Assembly: GCF_002902945.1 (NCBI RefSeq)
Contig: NZ_CP026102.1
Coordinates: 1,488,001-1,552,000 of the forward strand
DNA: 64,000 nucleotides
Direction of reading: 5' to 3'
From: Paraburkholderia caribensis
GTDB lineage: Bacteria > Pseudomonadota > Gammaproteobacteria > Burkholderiales > Burkholderiaceae
Positions 49,334 through 59,400 of the stretch are shown in pieces (within the stretch, counting starts at the first letter, position 1; each line of letters opens with the position of its first letter). The notes beneath the pieces were generated by a model. It did not search any database and had not been told where the DNA came from. It was given only the letters and a program-made list of their open reading frames with translations. The translations under genes were made by a program, and so were the position numbers.

Positions 49334-50812
49334 ATGAACACGCAGGCTAACGAACACGCGGCGCCGCGCGGGCGACACCGGCGACGCCAGGCGCAAAGCG
49401 TCGGCGCGGGCTCCTGGTGGGCCCGCGTGATCGCGCCGCCGCGCGGCTCCGCGCGTCGCCGCACGGTCGCCGCGCTCGAAACGATTGTCGCGACGTTGAT
49501 CGCGATTGCCATCTGCTGGGCCTTCGACCACGCCGATCCGCTGTTGGTCCAGAGCGGCTTTGGCTGGATCTGGATCGTGCCGCTCGTCATCGCGCTGCGC
49601 TATGGGTCGATTGCGGGCGTGTTTTCCGGGCTGATCCTGCTGGCCTCGTGGTATGTGCTGTACCCTGAACACGGCGGCGCGTCCGCGCCCGTTTCGCTCG
49701 CCCATGCGTTGATGGCTGCGCCGCACATGCGGCTCTTTCCCGTGAGCTTCTTTCTCGGCGGTTTTGTCATCACGATGCTGTGCGGGCAATTCGGCGACAT
49801 CTGGATCACGCGCTTGCGGCAAGGCCGCATCGCCAACGACTATCTCGCCGAACGCCTGTCCATTCTGACGCGCAACCAGTTCATGTTGCGCATCTCGCAT
49901 GAACGGCTCGAACAGGATCTGCTCGGACGTCCCGCCACGCTGCGCGATTCGCTCGCGCGGCTGCGTACCGTGATCCTCAATCAGGAACCCACTGAGGCGC
50001 AGCAAGGCGTCGTCGATCTGCGCGGCGCGCAACCGTTTCTCGAAGCGGCTGCGCAAGCGTGCCAGATCGAAAGCGCGAGCGTGCATGCATGGCGCGGCGG
50101 CAAGCCTGCGGCTGCCGCTGGCGCGTCGATCGGCGCGCCAGCGGCGTTCGATCCCGACGATCCCCTCGTGCGCGAAGCGCTCGAAACCCGCACGCTGGTG
50201 CATGTCGAATCGAAAGCGAACCAGGACCTGTCGCTTAGCCGCTATGTCGCCGTCGTGCCGCTGATCGATGCGCAGAAGAACCCTGTCGGCGTGCTCGCCG
50301 TCGAGCGCATGCCGTTTCTCGCCCTCACGCGCGACAACCTGCAGTTCCTGCTGGTGCTCTGCAACTTCTATGCGGACGGCGTGCAGCACGCCGTGATCAC
50401 ACGCGAGACGCTGGCGGCCTTCCCCACTTGCCCGCACACCTTCGCCCTCGACTATGCGCGGCTCGTGCATCTGAAACACGATACGCAGGTGCAATCGTCG
50501 ATCGTCGCGCTCGTGTTTCATAACGATGAACGCAGCACGACGCTGTACGAACACGTGCTGCGCACGCGCCGCGCGCTCGATGTGCAGTGGCCGTTGCGCG
50601 ACGAACAGCATCGCGTGGTGCTCACGCTGATGCCGCTGTCGGGCGACAGCGCCGTCGACGGCTATCTGCTGCGGATCGAGGAGAATCTGCGCGCGCAATA
50701 CGGCGTCGACTTCGAAGCGGCGCGCGTCGCCGTGCATTCGATGGCCGTGTCCGCCGACCAACCCATCGCCGCGTTGCGGCGCCTGCTGGAGCGCTGCGAT
50801 GTCCGCTTCTGA
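49334..50812 (+). CDS. pelD: PelD, inner-membrane c-di-GMP receptor
   Basis: 492 residues from MNTQANEHAAPRGRHRRRQA. Four hydrophobic helices (about residues 50-165) are followed by a GAF domain and a degenerate GGDEF domain that lacks a catalytic GGDEF. The C-terminal domain contains the RxxD-type inhibitory-site motif RALD in VLRTRRALDVQW, the element by which PelD binds c-di-GMP. Ligand binding switches on the PelDEFG synthase. The open frame extends upstream to 49214, inside pelC, and is not used. pelE starts inside its last codons. Confidence 0.92.
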   Translation: MNTQANEHAAPRGRHRRRQAQSVGAGSWWARVIAPPRGSARRRTVAALETIVATLIAIAICWAFDHADPLLVQSGFGWIWIVPLVIALRYGSIAGVFSGLILLASWYVLYPEHGGASAPVSLAHALMAAPHMRLFPVSFFLGGFVITMLCGQFGDIWITRLRQGRIANDYLAERLSILTRNQFMLRISHERLEQDLLGRPATLRDSLARLRTVILNQEPTEAQQGVVDLRGAQPFLEAAAQACQIESASVHAWRGGKPAAAAGASIGAPAAFDPDDPLVREALETRTLVHVESKANQDLSLSRYVAVVPLIDAQKNPVGVLAVERMPFLALTRDNLQFLLVLCNFYADGVQHAVITRETLAAFPTCPHTFALDYARLVHLKHDTQVQSSIVALVFHNDERSTTLYEHVLRTRRALDVQWPLRDEQHRVVLTLMPLSGDSAVDGYLLRIEENLRAQYGVDFEAARVAVHSMAVSADQPIAALRRLLERCDVRF

Positions 50813-51953
50813 CGGCGTCACGACCGGCCGAAGCCCTCGTGCGGGCGCGCGCATCACCTTCGTTGGCGTGCTGCTCGTCGCGCTCGGGTTGGCGTTGCAG
50901 TTCGCCGTCTTTATGATCGCGACACGCGGCATGCCCGACACATCCGCTGAATGGCTCGGCGGTCTGGTCGACACCGACGCCGCGACGCTGCGCGCCGCCG
51001 CGCATCTGAACACGCAGACGATGCTGCTGTGCCTGCTCGTTCAGGCCTGCGCCGCGCTCGCAACGTCGCTCGGTCTCGCGGAAATGATGCCCGCGCGCTA
51101 CCGGCTGCCGCGCGTGGGCCTGCTCGCGTCGCTGTGGTTTATGAACTTCGCGGTGCCCGTCGGCGGGATACTCTGCTCGATCGGCGCGCTCGCGATTGCC
51201 GCCGCGTTGCCGCGGCCACGCGCGCAGTTGCCCGTCGTGCCCGTCGAGGAACCCGAGTTCGCCGCGAATCTGATCGGCACGGTGTCGTATGGACGCGGCG
51301 CGCGTCTGAAGGCGGAATTGCAGAACGCGGACGCGGGCACGTCGTTCCGCATGACCGCCTTGCTCGCGATGCAGACGATGCCCGCGCGCACCGTCTCGCC
51401 GCTGCTGCAAGGCATGCTCGCCGATCCGCTCGACGATATCCGCCTGCTCGCGTACGGCATTCTCGACAACCGCGAGAAAACGCTCACGCAGCAAATACTG
51501 GTCGAACGTCCGAAGCTCGATGTGAAGCTGCATCCCGAACTGAGCGATGCGGAGCGGGCGCACGCGAACAGGACGCTCGCGCAACTCTATAGCGAGCTGA
51601 TCTACGAAAACCTCGTGACGGGCGACGTGTACCGCAATGCCGCCGATCAGGCCGACGGCTTCGCGGCTGCCGCGCTCGAACACGATCCGAACGACGCGGC
51701 GCTGTGGCGTCTGCGCGGCCGTCTTGCCATCGCGCGGCGCGATCTCGACGGCGCGGACACGATGCTGCAACGGGCGATCGATTGCGGCTTTCCGCGCGAG
51801 CGCATGTTGCCCTGGCTTGCCGAAACGGCATACCTGCGCCGCGATTTCTCGCGCGTGCGCAAGCTGCTCGCCGAAATCGACAACCGCGCCGCGACGCCGA
51901 CGCTGGCCGCCGTTCTCGATTTCTGGAAGCCGCGCGGCCCGGGCGCCGCGTAA
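50799..51953 (+). CDS. pelE: PelE, inner-membrane subunit of the Pel synthase
   Basis: 384 residues. Two N-terminal membrane helices (TFVGVLLVALGLALQFAVFM, and one near residue 120), then a cytoplasmic helical repeat domain (LLAYGILDNREKTLTQQILV, ALWRLRGRLAIARRDLDGAD). This matches PelE, a TPR-containing partner of PelD, PelF and PelG. The ATG overlaps pelD by 14 bases and has CTGGAG upstream. Confidence 0.9.
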   Translation: MSASDGVTTGRSPRAGARITFVGVLLVALGLALQFAVFMIATRGMPDTSAEWLGGLVDTDAATLRAAAHLNTQTMLLCLLVQACAALATSLGLAEMMPARYRLPRVGLLASLWFMNFAVPVGGILCSIGALAIAAALPRPRAQLPVVPVEEPEFAANLIGTVSYGRGARLKAELQNADAGTSFRMTALLAMQTMPARTVSPLLQGMLADPLDDIRLLAYGILDNREKTLTQQILVERPKLDVKLHPELSDAERAHANRTLAQLYSELIYENLVTGDVYRNAADQADGFAAAALEHDPNDAALWRLRGRLAIARRDLDGADTMLQRAIDCGFPRERMLPWLAETAYLRRDFSRVRKLLAEIDNRAATPTLAAVLDFWKPRGPGAA

Positions 51954-51978
51954 CCTCGCTCTATCTGAGGCAGCCCTC

Positions 51979-53565
51979 ATGTTCTCACCCCCAACGTCGT
52001 CACTGCCGCATGCGGATTCCGCCGATATCGCCCTGCTGCTCGAAGGCACGTTTCCGTATGTCAGCGGCGGCGTGTCGAGCTGGGTCAACCAGATCATCCG
52101 CGCGTTTCCCGAGTATTCGTTCGCGCTGTGCTTTCTCGGCAGCCGTCCGCAGGACTATCCGAAGATGCAGTACGCGCTGCCCGACAACGTCGTGCATCTG
52201 GAGAACCACTATCTGTACGATTTCGCGCCGCCGCCGCTGGTGCACAAACAGCGCGGCGACGCGTCCGCGTTCATGCGCTCCGCGCATCTGCACGACGCCT
52301 TGCGCAACCCGGCGATGCGCCACGCGGCGGGCCGCATGCTCAAGGACATGCTGAACGACTTGCGCCCCGGCGGCGCATTGGGCGAAGACGCGTTCCTTTA
52401 TTCGAAGGAAGCCTGGCAGTATCTGACCGACCAGTACCGGCAGTTCTGCACGGACCCGTCGTTCGTCGATTACTTCTGGACCGTGCGCATCATGCACAAG
52501 CCGCTGTGGCAGCTCGCGAAGATCGCCGAGGGCCTGCCGCGCGTGAAGATGTTCCATACGGTATCGACGGGTTATGCGGGCTTTCTCGGCGCGCTCGCGC
52601 GCTATCGGCATGCACGGCCCTTGCTCGTGTCGGAGCACGGCATCTATACGAAGGAACGCAAGATCGATCTGTTCCAGAGCGAATGGATACGCGACAACCG
52701 CAGCATCTTCGAGCGCGACGTGTCGCAGATCGGTTATTTCCGCGACCTGTGGGTGCGCTTCTTCGAAACGCTCGGGCACGTGTGCTACGACGCCGCCGAA
52801 GACATCATCGCGCTCTACGAAGGCAACCGCCAGCGCCAGATCCTGGACGGCGCGCCCGAAGCGAAAACCGCCAACATTCCCAACGGCGTGAATCTGCCGA
52901 AGCTCGCGCCACTGCGCGCGCAGCGCGCGCCCGGCGTGCCGAAGACCCTGTGCCTGATCGGCCGCGTCGTGCCCATCAAGGACATCAAGACCTTCATCCG
53001 CGCGATGCTAACCGTGGTGCGCCGCATGCCCGATGCCGAAGCGTGGATTGCCGGACCTGAAAACGAGGACCCGTCGTATGCGGCGGAATGCCATGCTTTG
53101 GTGGAAAGTCTGGGCCTGAACGACAAGGTGAAATTCCTCGGCTTCCAGAAGATCGACGAATTGCTGCCGAAATGCGGCGTGCTGGTGCTCAGTTCGATTT
53201 CGGAGGCGCTGCCACTCGTCGTGCTGGAAGGCTTCGCGGCGGGCGTGCCGTCCGTCACGACGGATGTCGGCTCGTGCCGCCAGCTGATCTACGGGCTGGA
53301 GGGCGACGACGCGGCGCTCGGCGCGGCGGGCCGCGTCGTGCAGATTGCCGATCCCCGCGCGCTTGCCGAAGCCGCGCTCGATCTGCTCGACGGGGACAAC
53401 TGGCATGCCGCGCAACAAGCGGGCATTGCGCGCGTCGAGCGCTATTACACGCAGGATCAGATGGTCGGCTCGTATCGCGATCTGTATGCGCGGCTCACCG
53501 CGCAGGCGGATCTTGCCGATCCACCCGCATCGGAAGCCGGTCTTCTGATGCAGATGCCTCACTGA
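51979..53565 (+). CDS. pelF: PelF, Pel polymerising glycosyltransferase
   Basis: 528 residues from the ATG at 51979, which has TGAGG upstream. It belongs to glycosyltransferase family 4: the N-terminal Rossmann fold begins IALLLEGTFPYVSGGVSSWV, the donor domain contains LCLIGRVVPIKDIKTFIRAM, and the E-x7-E region is SSISEALPLVVLEGFAAGVP. PelF is the cytosolic polymerase of Pel, using UDP-sugars and held at the membrane by PelDEG. The frame open upstream belongs to pelE's region and is not used. Confidence 0.94.
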   Translation: MFSPPTSSLPHADSADIALLLEGTFPYVSGGVSSWVNQIIRAFPEYSFALCFLGSRPQDYPKMQYALPDNVVHLENHYLYDFAPPPLVHKQRGDASAFMRSAHLHDALRNPAMRHAAGRMLKDMLNDLRPGGALGEDAFLYSKEAWQYLTDQYRQFCTDPSFVDYFWTVRIMHKPLWQLAKIAEGLPRVKMFHTVSTGYAGFLGALARYRHARPLLVSEHGIYTKERKIDLFQSEWIRDNRSIFERDVSQIGYFRDLWVRFFETLGHVCYDAAEDIIALYEGNRQRQILDGAPEAKTANIPNGVNLPKLAPLRAQRAPGVPKTLCLIGRVVPIKDIKTFIRAMLTVVRRMPDAEAWIAGPENEDPSYAAECHALVESLGLNDKVKFLGFQKIDELLPKCGVLVLSSISEALPLVVLEGFAAGVPSVTTDVGSCRQLIYGLEGDDAALGAAGRVVQIADPRALAEAALDLLDGDNWHAAQQAGIARVERYYTQDQMVGSYRDLYARLTAQADLADPPASEAGLLMQMPH

Positions 53566-53581
53566 ACGGGAACACGCGACC

Positions 53582-54952
53582 ATGGCAGGCATTGGTTTCG
53601 AACTGCGCAAGATGCTCCGGCGCGATACGCTGCTGGGGCTGATGCAGGCTTACACGTACGCTGGCCTGATCGGCGCGGGGCCGTGGGTGCTGTCGATCGT
53701 CGGCATTCTGCTGATCGGCGTACTCAGCATTCCGTTCGTGTTGCCCACGGGATTGATCACGCAGTTCCAGGTGTCGGTCACGTATCTGATTTCGCTGTCG
53801 CTCGTGTTGACGGGGCCGTTGCAGCTTGCGTACACGCGCTTCACGTCCGACCGCCTGTTCGAGAAGCGGCGCGATCTCGTGCTGCCGAATTTTCATGCGG
53901 TGATGTTCATCGTCACGGCCGCTTCCACATTGCTGGGCGGGCTCGCCGTCGTCTTTCTCTTTCCGCAGCAGACCGCTGCGTATCGCCTGCTGATGCTCGC
54001 GGGCTTCGTCGTGATGGGCAACATCTGGATCGCGACGATCTTTCTGTCGGGCATGAAGCAGTACATGTCGATCATCGTCGTGTTCTTCATTGGCTACGCG
54101 GTGACGACGGGGGCGGCGCTCGCGCTGAACCGTTTCGGCCTGACGGGCTTGCTGTCGGGATTCGTCATCGGACAGACCGTGCTGCTGGCGGGCCTGCTCG
54201 CGCTAATCTATCGCGACTATCGCAGCGATCATTTCATCTCGTTCGAAATGTTCCGCAGGCAGTACCGTTACCCGGCGCTGATGCTGACGGGCTTTCTGTA
54301 CAACCTCGGCATCTGGGCCGACAAGTTCATGTTCTGGTATTCGCCCGGCACGGGGCAACCGGTGATCGGTCCGCTGCGCGCGTCGATCATTTATGACATC
54401 CCCGTGTTTCTCGCCTATCTCGCGATCATTCCGGGCATGGCCGTGTTTCTGATGCGTATTGAGACGGACTTCGTCGAATACTACGACGCGTTCTACGATG
54501 CGGTGCGCGAAGGCGCGTCGTTGCAGCACATCGAGCGCATGCGCAATGCGATGGTCGAAGCGTTGCGCAACGGCATCTGGGAGATCATGAAAGTGCAGGC
54601 GATCGCCGCGATGATGCTGTTCGCGGCGGGCACGATCCTGCTGCAATGGCTGCAGATATCGACGCTGTATCTGCCGCTACTGTATATCGACGTGATCGCG
54701 GCCAGCATGCAGGTCGTGTTCATGGGCACGATCAATGTGTTCTTCTATCTCGACAAGCGCAAGATCGTGCTGTCGCTGGTGGGCACGTTCGTCGTGTCGA
54801 ACGTGGTGTTCACGGCAATCACGCTGTCGTTGAACCCCGCTTATTACGGCTATGGCTTTGCGGGTTCGCTGCTGCTCGTCGTGCTCGCGAGTCTTTATCT
54901 GCTCGATCGCAAGCTCGACTCGCTGGAGTACGAGACTTTCATGCTGCAATGA
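53582..54952 (+). CDS. pelG: PelG, inner-membrane Pel transporter subunit
   Basis: 456 residues, about twelve membrane helices, starting MAGIGFELRKMLRRDTLLGL, a signature beginning of PelG. Other conserved parts are YAGLIGAGPWVLSIVGILL and LGIWADKFMFWYSPGTGQPV. It belongs to the MOP/Wzx-like flippase group and should move the growing polymer across the inner membrane with PelDEF. It is the last gene of the operon, with a hairpin directly after its stop. Confidence 0.94.
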   Translation: MAGIGFELRKMLRRDTLLGLMQAYTYAGLIGAGPWVLSIVGILLIGVLSIPFVLPTGLITQFQVSVTYLISLSLVLTGPLQLAYTRFTSDRLFEKRRDLVLPNFHAVMFIVTAASTLLGGLAVVFLFPQQTAAYRLLMLAGFVVMGNIWIATIFLSGMKQYMSIIVVFFIGYAVTTGAALALNRFGLTGLLSGFVIGQTVLLAGLLALIYRDYRSDHFISFEMFRRQYRYPALMLTGFLYNLGIWADKFMFWYSPGTGQPVIGPLRASIIYDIPVFLAYLAIIPGMAVFLMRIETDFVEYYDAFYDAVREGASLQHIERMRNAMVEALRNGIWEIMKVQAIAAMMLFAAGTILLQWLQISTLYLPLLYIDVIAASMQVVFMGTINVFFYLDKRKIVLSLVGTFVVSNVVFTAITLSLNPAYYGYGFAGSLLLVVLASLYLLDRKLDSLEYETFMLQ

Positions 54953-54954
54953 AA

Positions 54955-54980
54955 GCGCGGCGTGAACTGGCACGCCGCGC
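54955..54980. terminator. Terminator hairpin at the end of the pel operon
   Basis: GCGCGGCGTG and CACGCCGCGC form a perfect 10-base stem with loop AACTGG, starting two bases after the pelG stop and 15 bases before the end of the converging aldo/keto reductase gene. There is no long T run on the plus strand, so it may depend partly on stem strength or act as an mRNA end protector. Confidence 0.65.
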
Positions 54981-54994
54981 GGTTCATCGTTCGT

Positions 54995-56050
54995 TCACAC
55001 GACGTTCCCAAAGCGTGCTTCAGCGATCTGCTGACGACGCGGATCGCCCTGCCGCTCCAGCATCCAGCCCGGATACTCGGACGGCAGACGGCTCACCTCG
55101 TCGAGCTTCCTGAGTTCTTCCACGCTCAACTCAACCTTCGTCGCGGCGATGTTGTCGTCGAGTTGTTCGACCCGCTTCGCGCCGACGATCACGCTCATCA
55201 CCGCGCGTTGATGCAGCAGCCACGCCAGCGCAACTTGCGCAACCGAGACACCTTTCGCGTCGGCGATCGCGCGCATTGCGTCGACGCAATCGAACGCACG
55301 CTCGCGATTCACGGGCGGAAAGTCGAATGTCGTGCGGCGGCTGCCTGCTTCGCCTTGCTGATCGCGTTTGTATTTGCCGCTCAGCAAACCGCCCGCCAGC
55401 GGACTCCATACCATCAGGCCGAGGCCTTCGCTTTGCAGCATCGGCACCAGTTCGCGTTCGAGATCGCGGCCCGCGATCGTGTAATAAGCCTGCAGCGTGT
55501 CGAAGCGCGCGAGGCCCAGGCGCTCGGAAATACCTAGCGCCTTCGCGATCTGCCACGCGGCCCAGTTCGATACGCCGATATAGCGCACGTGGCCGTGCTG
55601 CACGAGCGTGTCGAGCGCGCGCAGTGTTTCCTCGATCGGCGTGGCGGGATCGAAGCCGTGGATCTGATACAGATCGACATGATCGAGTTGCATGCGCTGC
55701 AGGCTCGCCTTGATGCCGTCCATGATGTGATAGCGCGATGCGCCGCGCGCGTTCGCGGAGTCGCCCGTCTGGCCGAATACTTTGGTCGCGACGACCACGC
55801 TGTCGCGCGGCACTTTCAGATTCTTCAGCGCCTGCCCGGTGATCTGCTCGGAGACGCCGGACGAGTAGACGTCGGCCGTGTCGATGAAATTGATGCCCGC
55901 ATCGATCGCGCGACCGATCAGACGTTCGGCGTCGCTCTGCTGCAAATCGCCGATGTGTTGCCAGATGCCGCCCGTGCCGCCGAAGGTCATCGTGCCGAGG
56001 CACAGTTCCGACACGAAAACGCCAGTGCGGCCAAGCTGGTTGTATCGCAT
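54995..56050 (-). CDS. Aldo/keto reductase
   Basis: 351 residues, a typical (beta/alpha)8 NADPH-dependent reductase of the YajO/Tas-like group. Visible are NQLGRTGVFVSELCLGTMTF at the start, FIDTADVYSSG with the catalytic Asp and Tyr, VVVATKVFG with the Lys, and HVDLYQIHGFD with the His. The late cofactor region is MSVIVGAKRVEQLDDNIAAT. TCTGGAG lies before the ATG. Its substrate is not predictable. It is a single gene, converging on the pel operon. Confidence 0.93.
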   Translation of the reverse strand: MRYNQLGRTGVFVSELCLGTMTFGGTGGIWQHIGDLQQSDAERLIGRAIDAGINFIDTADVYSSGVSEQITGQALKNLKVPRDSVVVATKVFGQTGDSANARGASRYHIMDGIKASLQRMQLDHVDLYQIHGFDPATPIEETLRALDTLVQHGHVRYIGVSNWAAWQIAKALGISERLGLARFDTLQAYYTIAGRDLERELVPMLQSEGLGLMVWSPLAGGLLSGKYKRDQQGEAGSRRTTFDFPPVNRERAFDCVDAMRAIADAKGVSVAQVALAWLLHQRAVMSVIVGAKRVEQLDDNIAATKVELSVEELRKLDEVSRLPSEYPGWMLERQGDPRRQQIAEARFGNVV

Positions 56051-56493
56051 GGTTTGAGACTCCAGATGGGTGATGATGCGGTAGTGGGTCGATCAGGATA
56101 CTCAATGCGTGGCGATGCTGCTGGTGGGTTGACATCGCTTTCGAGGCCGTCTGGCGCGAGGCGGCATGGATGGCCGGAACGCTTTTCGAGGAGGCTTTCA
56201 TCGCGGTTTCATTCAGCACACGGGCGCATTTCTTCGGGCATGCGGGCCTCTGGCGGATGTAGCATCGGCGCCCTGCTCTACAGGCCGGCGGAATTGCCGC
56301 GCATCGGCTTATGCGGTCGCGGCGCTGCCGGTGTGTGTTAGAAGTTACCGACCGGTAGTTGCATTATCGGCACGTCTGCGTTCGCCTCGGCGCGCGCCTG
56401 CGAAACCTGCGAGGCTGGACGGGTCTAACCGTTTTTACAGGCCCGGTGTGCCGCGCACTGGATATGCGGCGCCCCGCCCCCATCTTCCACGTC
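56051..56493. other. Divergent intergenic region before the Lhr gene
   Basis: About 440 bases between divergent genes. I see no gene: the frames that cross it have no ribosome site or recognisable product. A short ACCGACCGGTAGT near 56349 recalls half of a TetR-type operator but is not symmetric. The promoters of both flanking genes must lie here. Confidence 0.4.
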
Positions 56494-59400
56494 ATGACTT
56501 CCGCCTCTTCCGCCGCCATCAGGCCGGCCGACCCGCTGGCCGATTTCCATCCGGCCGTGGCAGGCTGGTTCCAGAAGGCCTTTGCCGCTCCCACGGACGC
56601 CCAGGTCGCTGCATGGCCGTTGATCCGCAATGGCCGGCACACGCTCGTCGCCGCGCCGACCGGTTCGGGCAAGACGCTGACCGCGTTTCTCGCCGCGCTC
56701 GACGAACTCGTGCGCGATGGTCTGGCGCACGGCGGCGTATTGCCGGACGAAACGCTGGTGGTCTACGTATCGCCGCTCAAGGCGCTGTCGAACGATATTC
56801 GCGTCAATCTGCAAGTGCCGCTCGAAGGCATTGCGAACGAACTGACCGAACGCGGCTTGCCCGTGCCCGAGATCCGCACTGCCGTCCGCACGGGCGACAC
56901 GACGCAGCAAGAACGCGCCGCGTTGAAAAAGCGCGCGCCGCATATTCTCGTCACGACGCCCGAATCGCTGTATGTGCTGCTCGGCTCGGCCTCGGGCCGC
57001 AAGATGCTCGCGACGGTGCGCACGGTGATCGTCGATGAAATCCACGCGATGGCAGGCGGCAAGCGCGGCAGCCATCTCGCGCTGTCGCTGGAGCGGCTCG
57101 ATGCGCTGTGCGGCCGGCGCCTGCCGCGCATCGGCCTGTCGGCGACGCAGAAGCCGATCGAAGCCGTCGCACGTTTTCTGGTCGGCGGCGCGAGTGTGGA
57201 CAGCGACGAACCCGCCGACTGCGCAGTCGTCGATGTCGGCCATGTGCGCGAGCGCGATCTCGCGCTGGAGATTCCACCCGTGCCGCTCGAAGCGGTGATG
57301 TCGAACGAAGCGTGGGAGCTCGTCTACAACCGCCTCGCCGAACTGGTTGCGCTACACCGCACCACACTCGTGTTCGTCAACACGCGGCGCATGGCCGAGC
57401 GCGTCGCACGGCATCTGACCGAGCGTCTCGGCAAGGACGCCGTCGCCGCGCATCACGGCAGCCTCGCGAAGGAACATCGCCTGGACGCAGAGCAGCGTTT
57501 GAAGCGCGGCGAGTTGCGCGTGCTGATCGCAACGGCTTCGCTGGAACTGGGCATCGATATCGGCGACGTCGATCTGGTCTGCCAGATGGGCTCGCCGCGT
57601 GCGATCGCACCGTTTCTGCAACGCGTCGGGCGTTCGGGCCACCATGTGGGCGGCATGCCGAAGGGCCGGCTGTTCCCCGCTTCGCGCGACGATCTGATCG
57701 AATGCGCGGCGCTGCTCGATTGCGTGCGGCGGGGCGAACTCGATCTGCTGCACATTCCGCGCGCGCCGCTCGACGTGCTCGCGCAACAGATCGTCGCCGA
57801 GGTCTGCAACGCCGAATGGAGCGAGGACGCGCTGTTCGAACGCTTCCGTCACGCCGCGCCCTATGCCGCGCTCGAACGCGAGCAATACGACGCCGTGTTG
57901 CGCATGCTCGCCGAAGGCTACACCAGCCGTCACGGTCCGCGTGCGGCGTACGTGCATCGCGATGCCGTCAACGGCACTTTGCGCGGGCGGCGCGGCGCGC
58001 AGCTCTACGCGGTCACGTCGGGCGGCACCATTCCGGAGAATGCCGATTACACGGTGGTGCTCGAACCGCAAGGGCTCAACATCGGCACGGTCAACGAAGA
58101 CTTCGCCGTCGAAAGCCTTGCAGGCGACGTGTTCCAGCTCGGCAATGCGTCGTACCGGATCATGCGCGTCGAAAGCGGCCGCGTGCGCGTCGAGGATGCG
58201 CAAGGCCAGCCGCCGAACATTCCGTTCTGGCTCGGCGAAGCGCCGGGACGCAGCGATGAATTGTCGGCGGGCGTCGCGCGGCTGCGCTCGGAGATCGAGC
58301 GGCGGCTTGCCGTCGCGAAGACCACGTCATCCGTTGCCTCGGATACCGATGCATTTTCCGGGTCGCACGACGGCATCGCGACGGTCGCCGAGCAAACGGC
58401 CACGGTTGCGCTCGATCTCGAACCCGCGATAACGTGGCTCATCGAGCAGACTCATCTGCCTGAAGCGGCGGCACGCCAGATCGTCGAATATCTGGCGCGC
58501 GCGCGCCAGGCACTCGGCGCTCTGCCGACACAAGACACGCTCGTGATGGAGCGCTTTTTCGATGAATCGGGCGGCACGCAGCTCGTGATTCACACGCCGT
58601 TCGGCAGCCGCGTCAACCGCGCGTGGGGCCTCGCGTTGCGCAAGCGCTTTTGCCGCACGTTCAATTTCGAATTGCAGGCGGCCGCGACGGAAGATGCGAT
58701 CGTGCTGTCGCTGACGGGCGCGCACAGCTTCGCGCTCGACGAAGTGTGGCGCTATCTGCGCTCGACGACGGCCGAACACGTGCTGGTCCAGGCGCTGCTG
58801 GACGCGCCGCTGTTCGGCGTGCGTTGGCGCTGGAACGCGACGACGGCGCTCGCCTTGCCCCGCTACACGGGCGGCCGCAAGACACCGCCGCCGTTGCAGC
58901 GCATGCGCAGCGACGATCTGCTGGCGACCGTGTTTCCCGATCAGGCTGCGTGCCTCGAGAACATTGCCGGCGAGCGCGAGTTGCCGAGTCATCCGCTCGT
59001 CGACCAGACGCTCGACGACTGCTTGCACGAAGCGATGGACACGGATGGGTGGCTCGCGTTGCTGCGCCGGATCGAAGGCGGGCAGATCGCGCTCGTGAGC
59101 CGTGATTTACCCGCGCCGTCGCCGCTCGCCGCGGAAATCCTCACGGCCAAGCCATACGCGTTTCTCGACGATGCACCGATCGAGGAACGCCGCACGCAGG
59201 CCGTGCTGAATCGCCGCTACACGAGCGGCCCCGAATCCGCCGACGATCTCGGCGCGCTCGATGCCGACGCGATTGCGAGTGTCGGTGAAGAAGCATGGCC
59301 GCAAGTGCGCAACACCGACGAGATGCACGAAGCGCTGATGGGCCTTGCATGCATCACGGAAGCCGAGGCGCAGCGCAACGAAAACTGGCCAGCCTGGCTC

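Noticed and set aside
56345..56365. A TetR-type operator before the Lhr gene
   Set aside because: ACCGACCGGTAGT has a symmetric centre but unequal flanks, and no TetR-family gene lies nearby.
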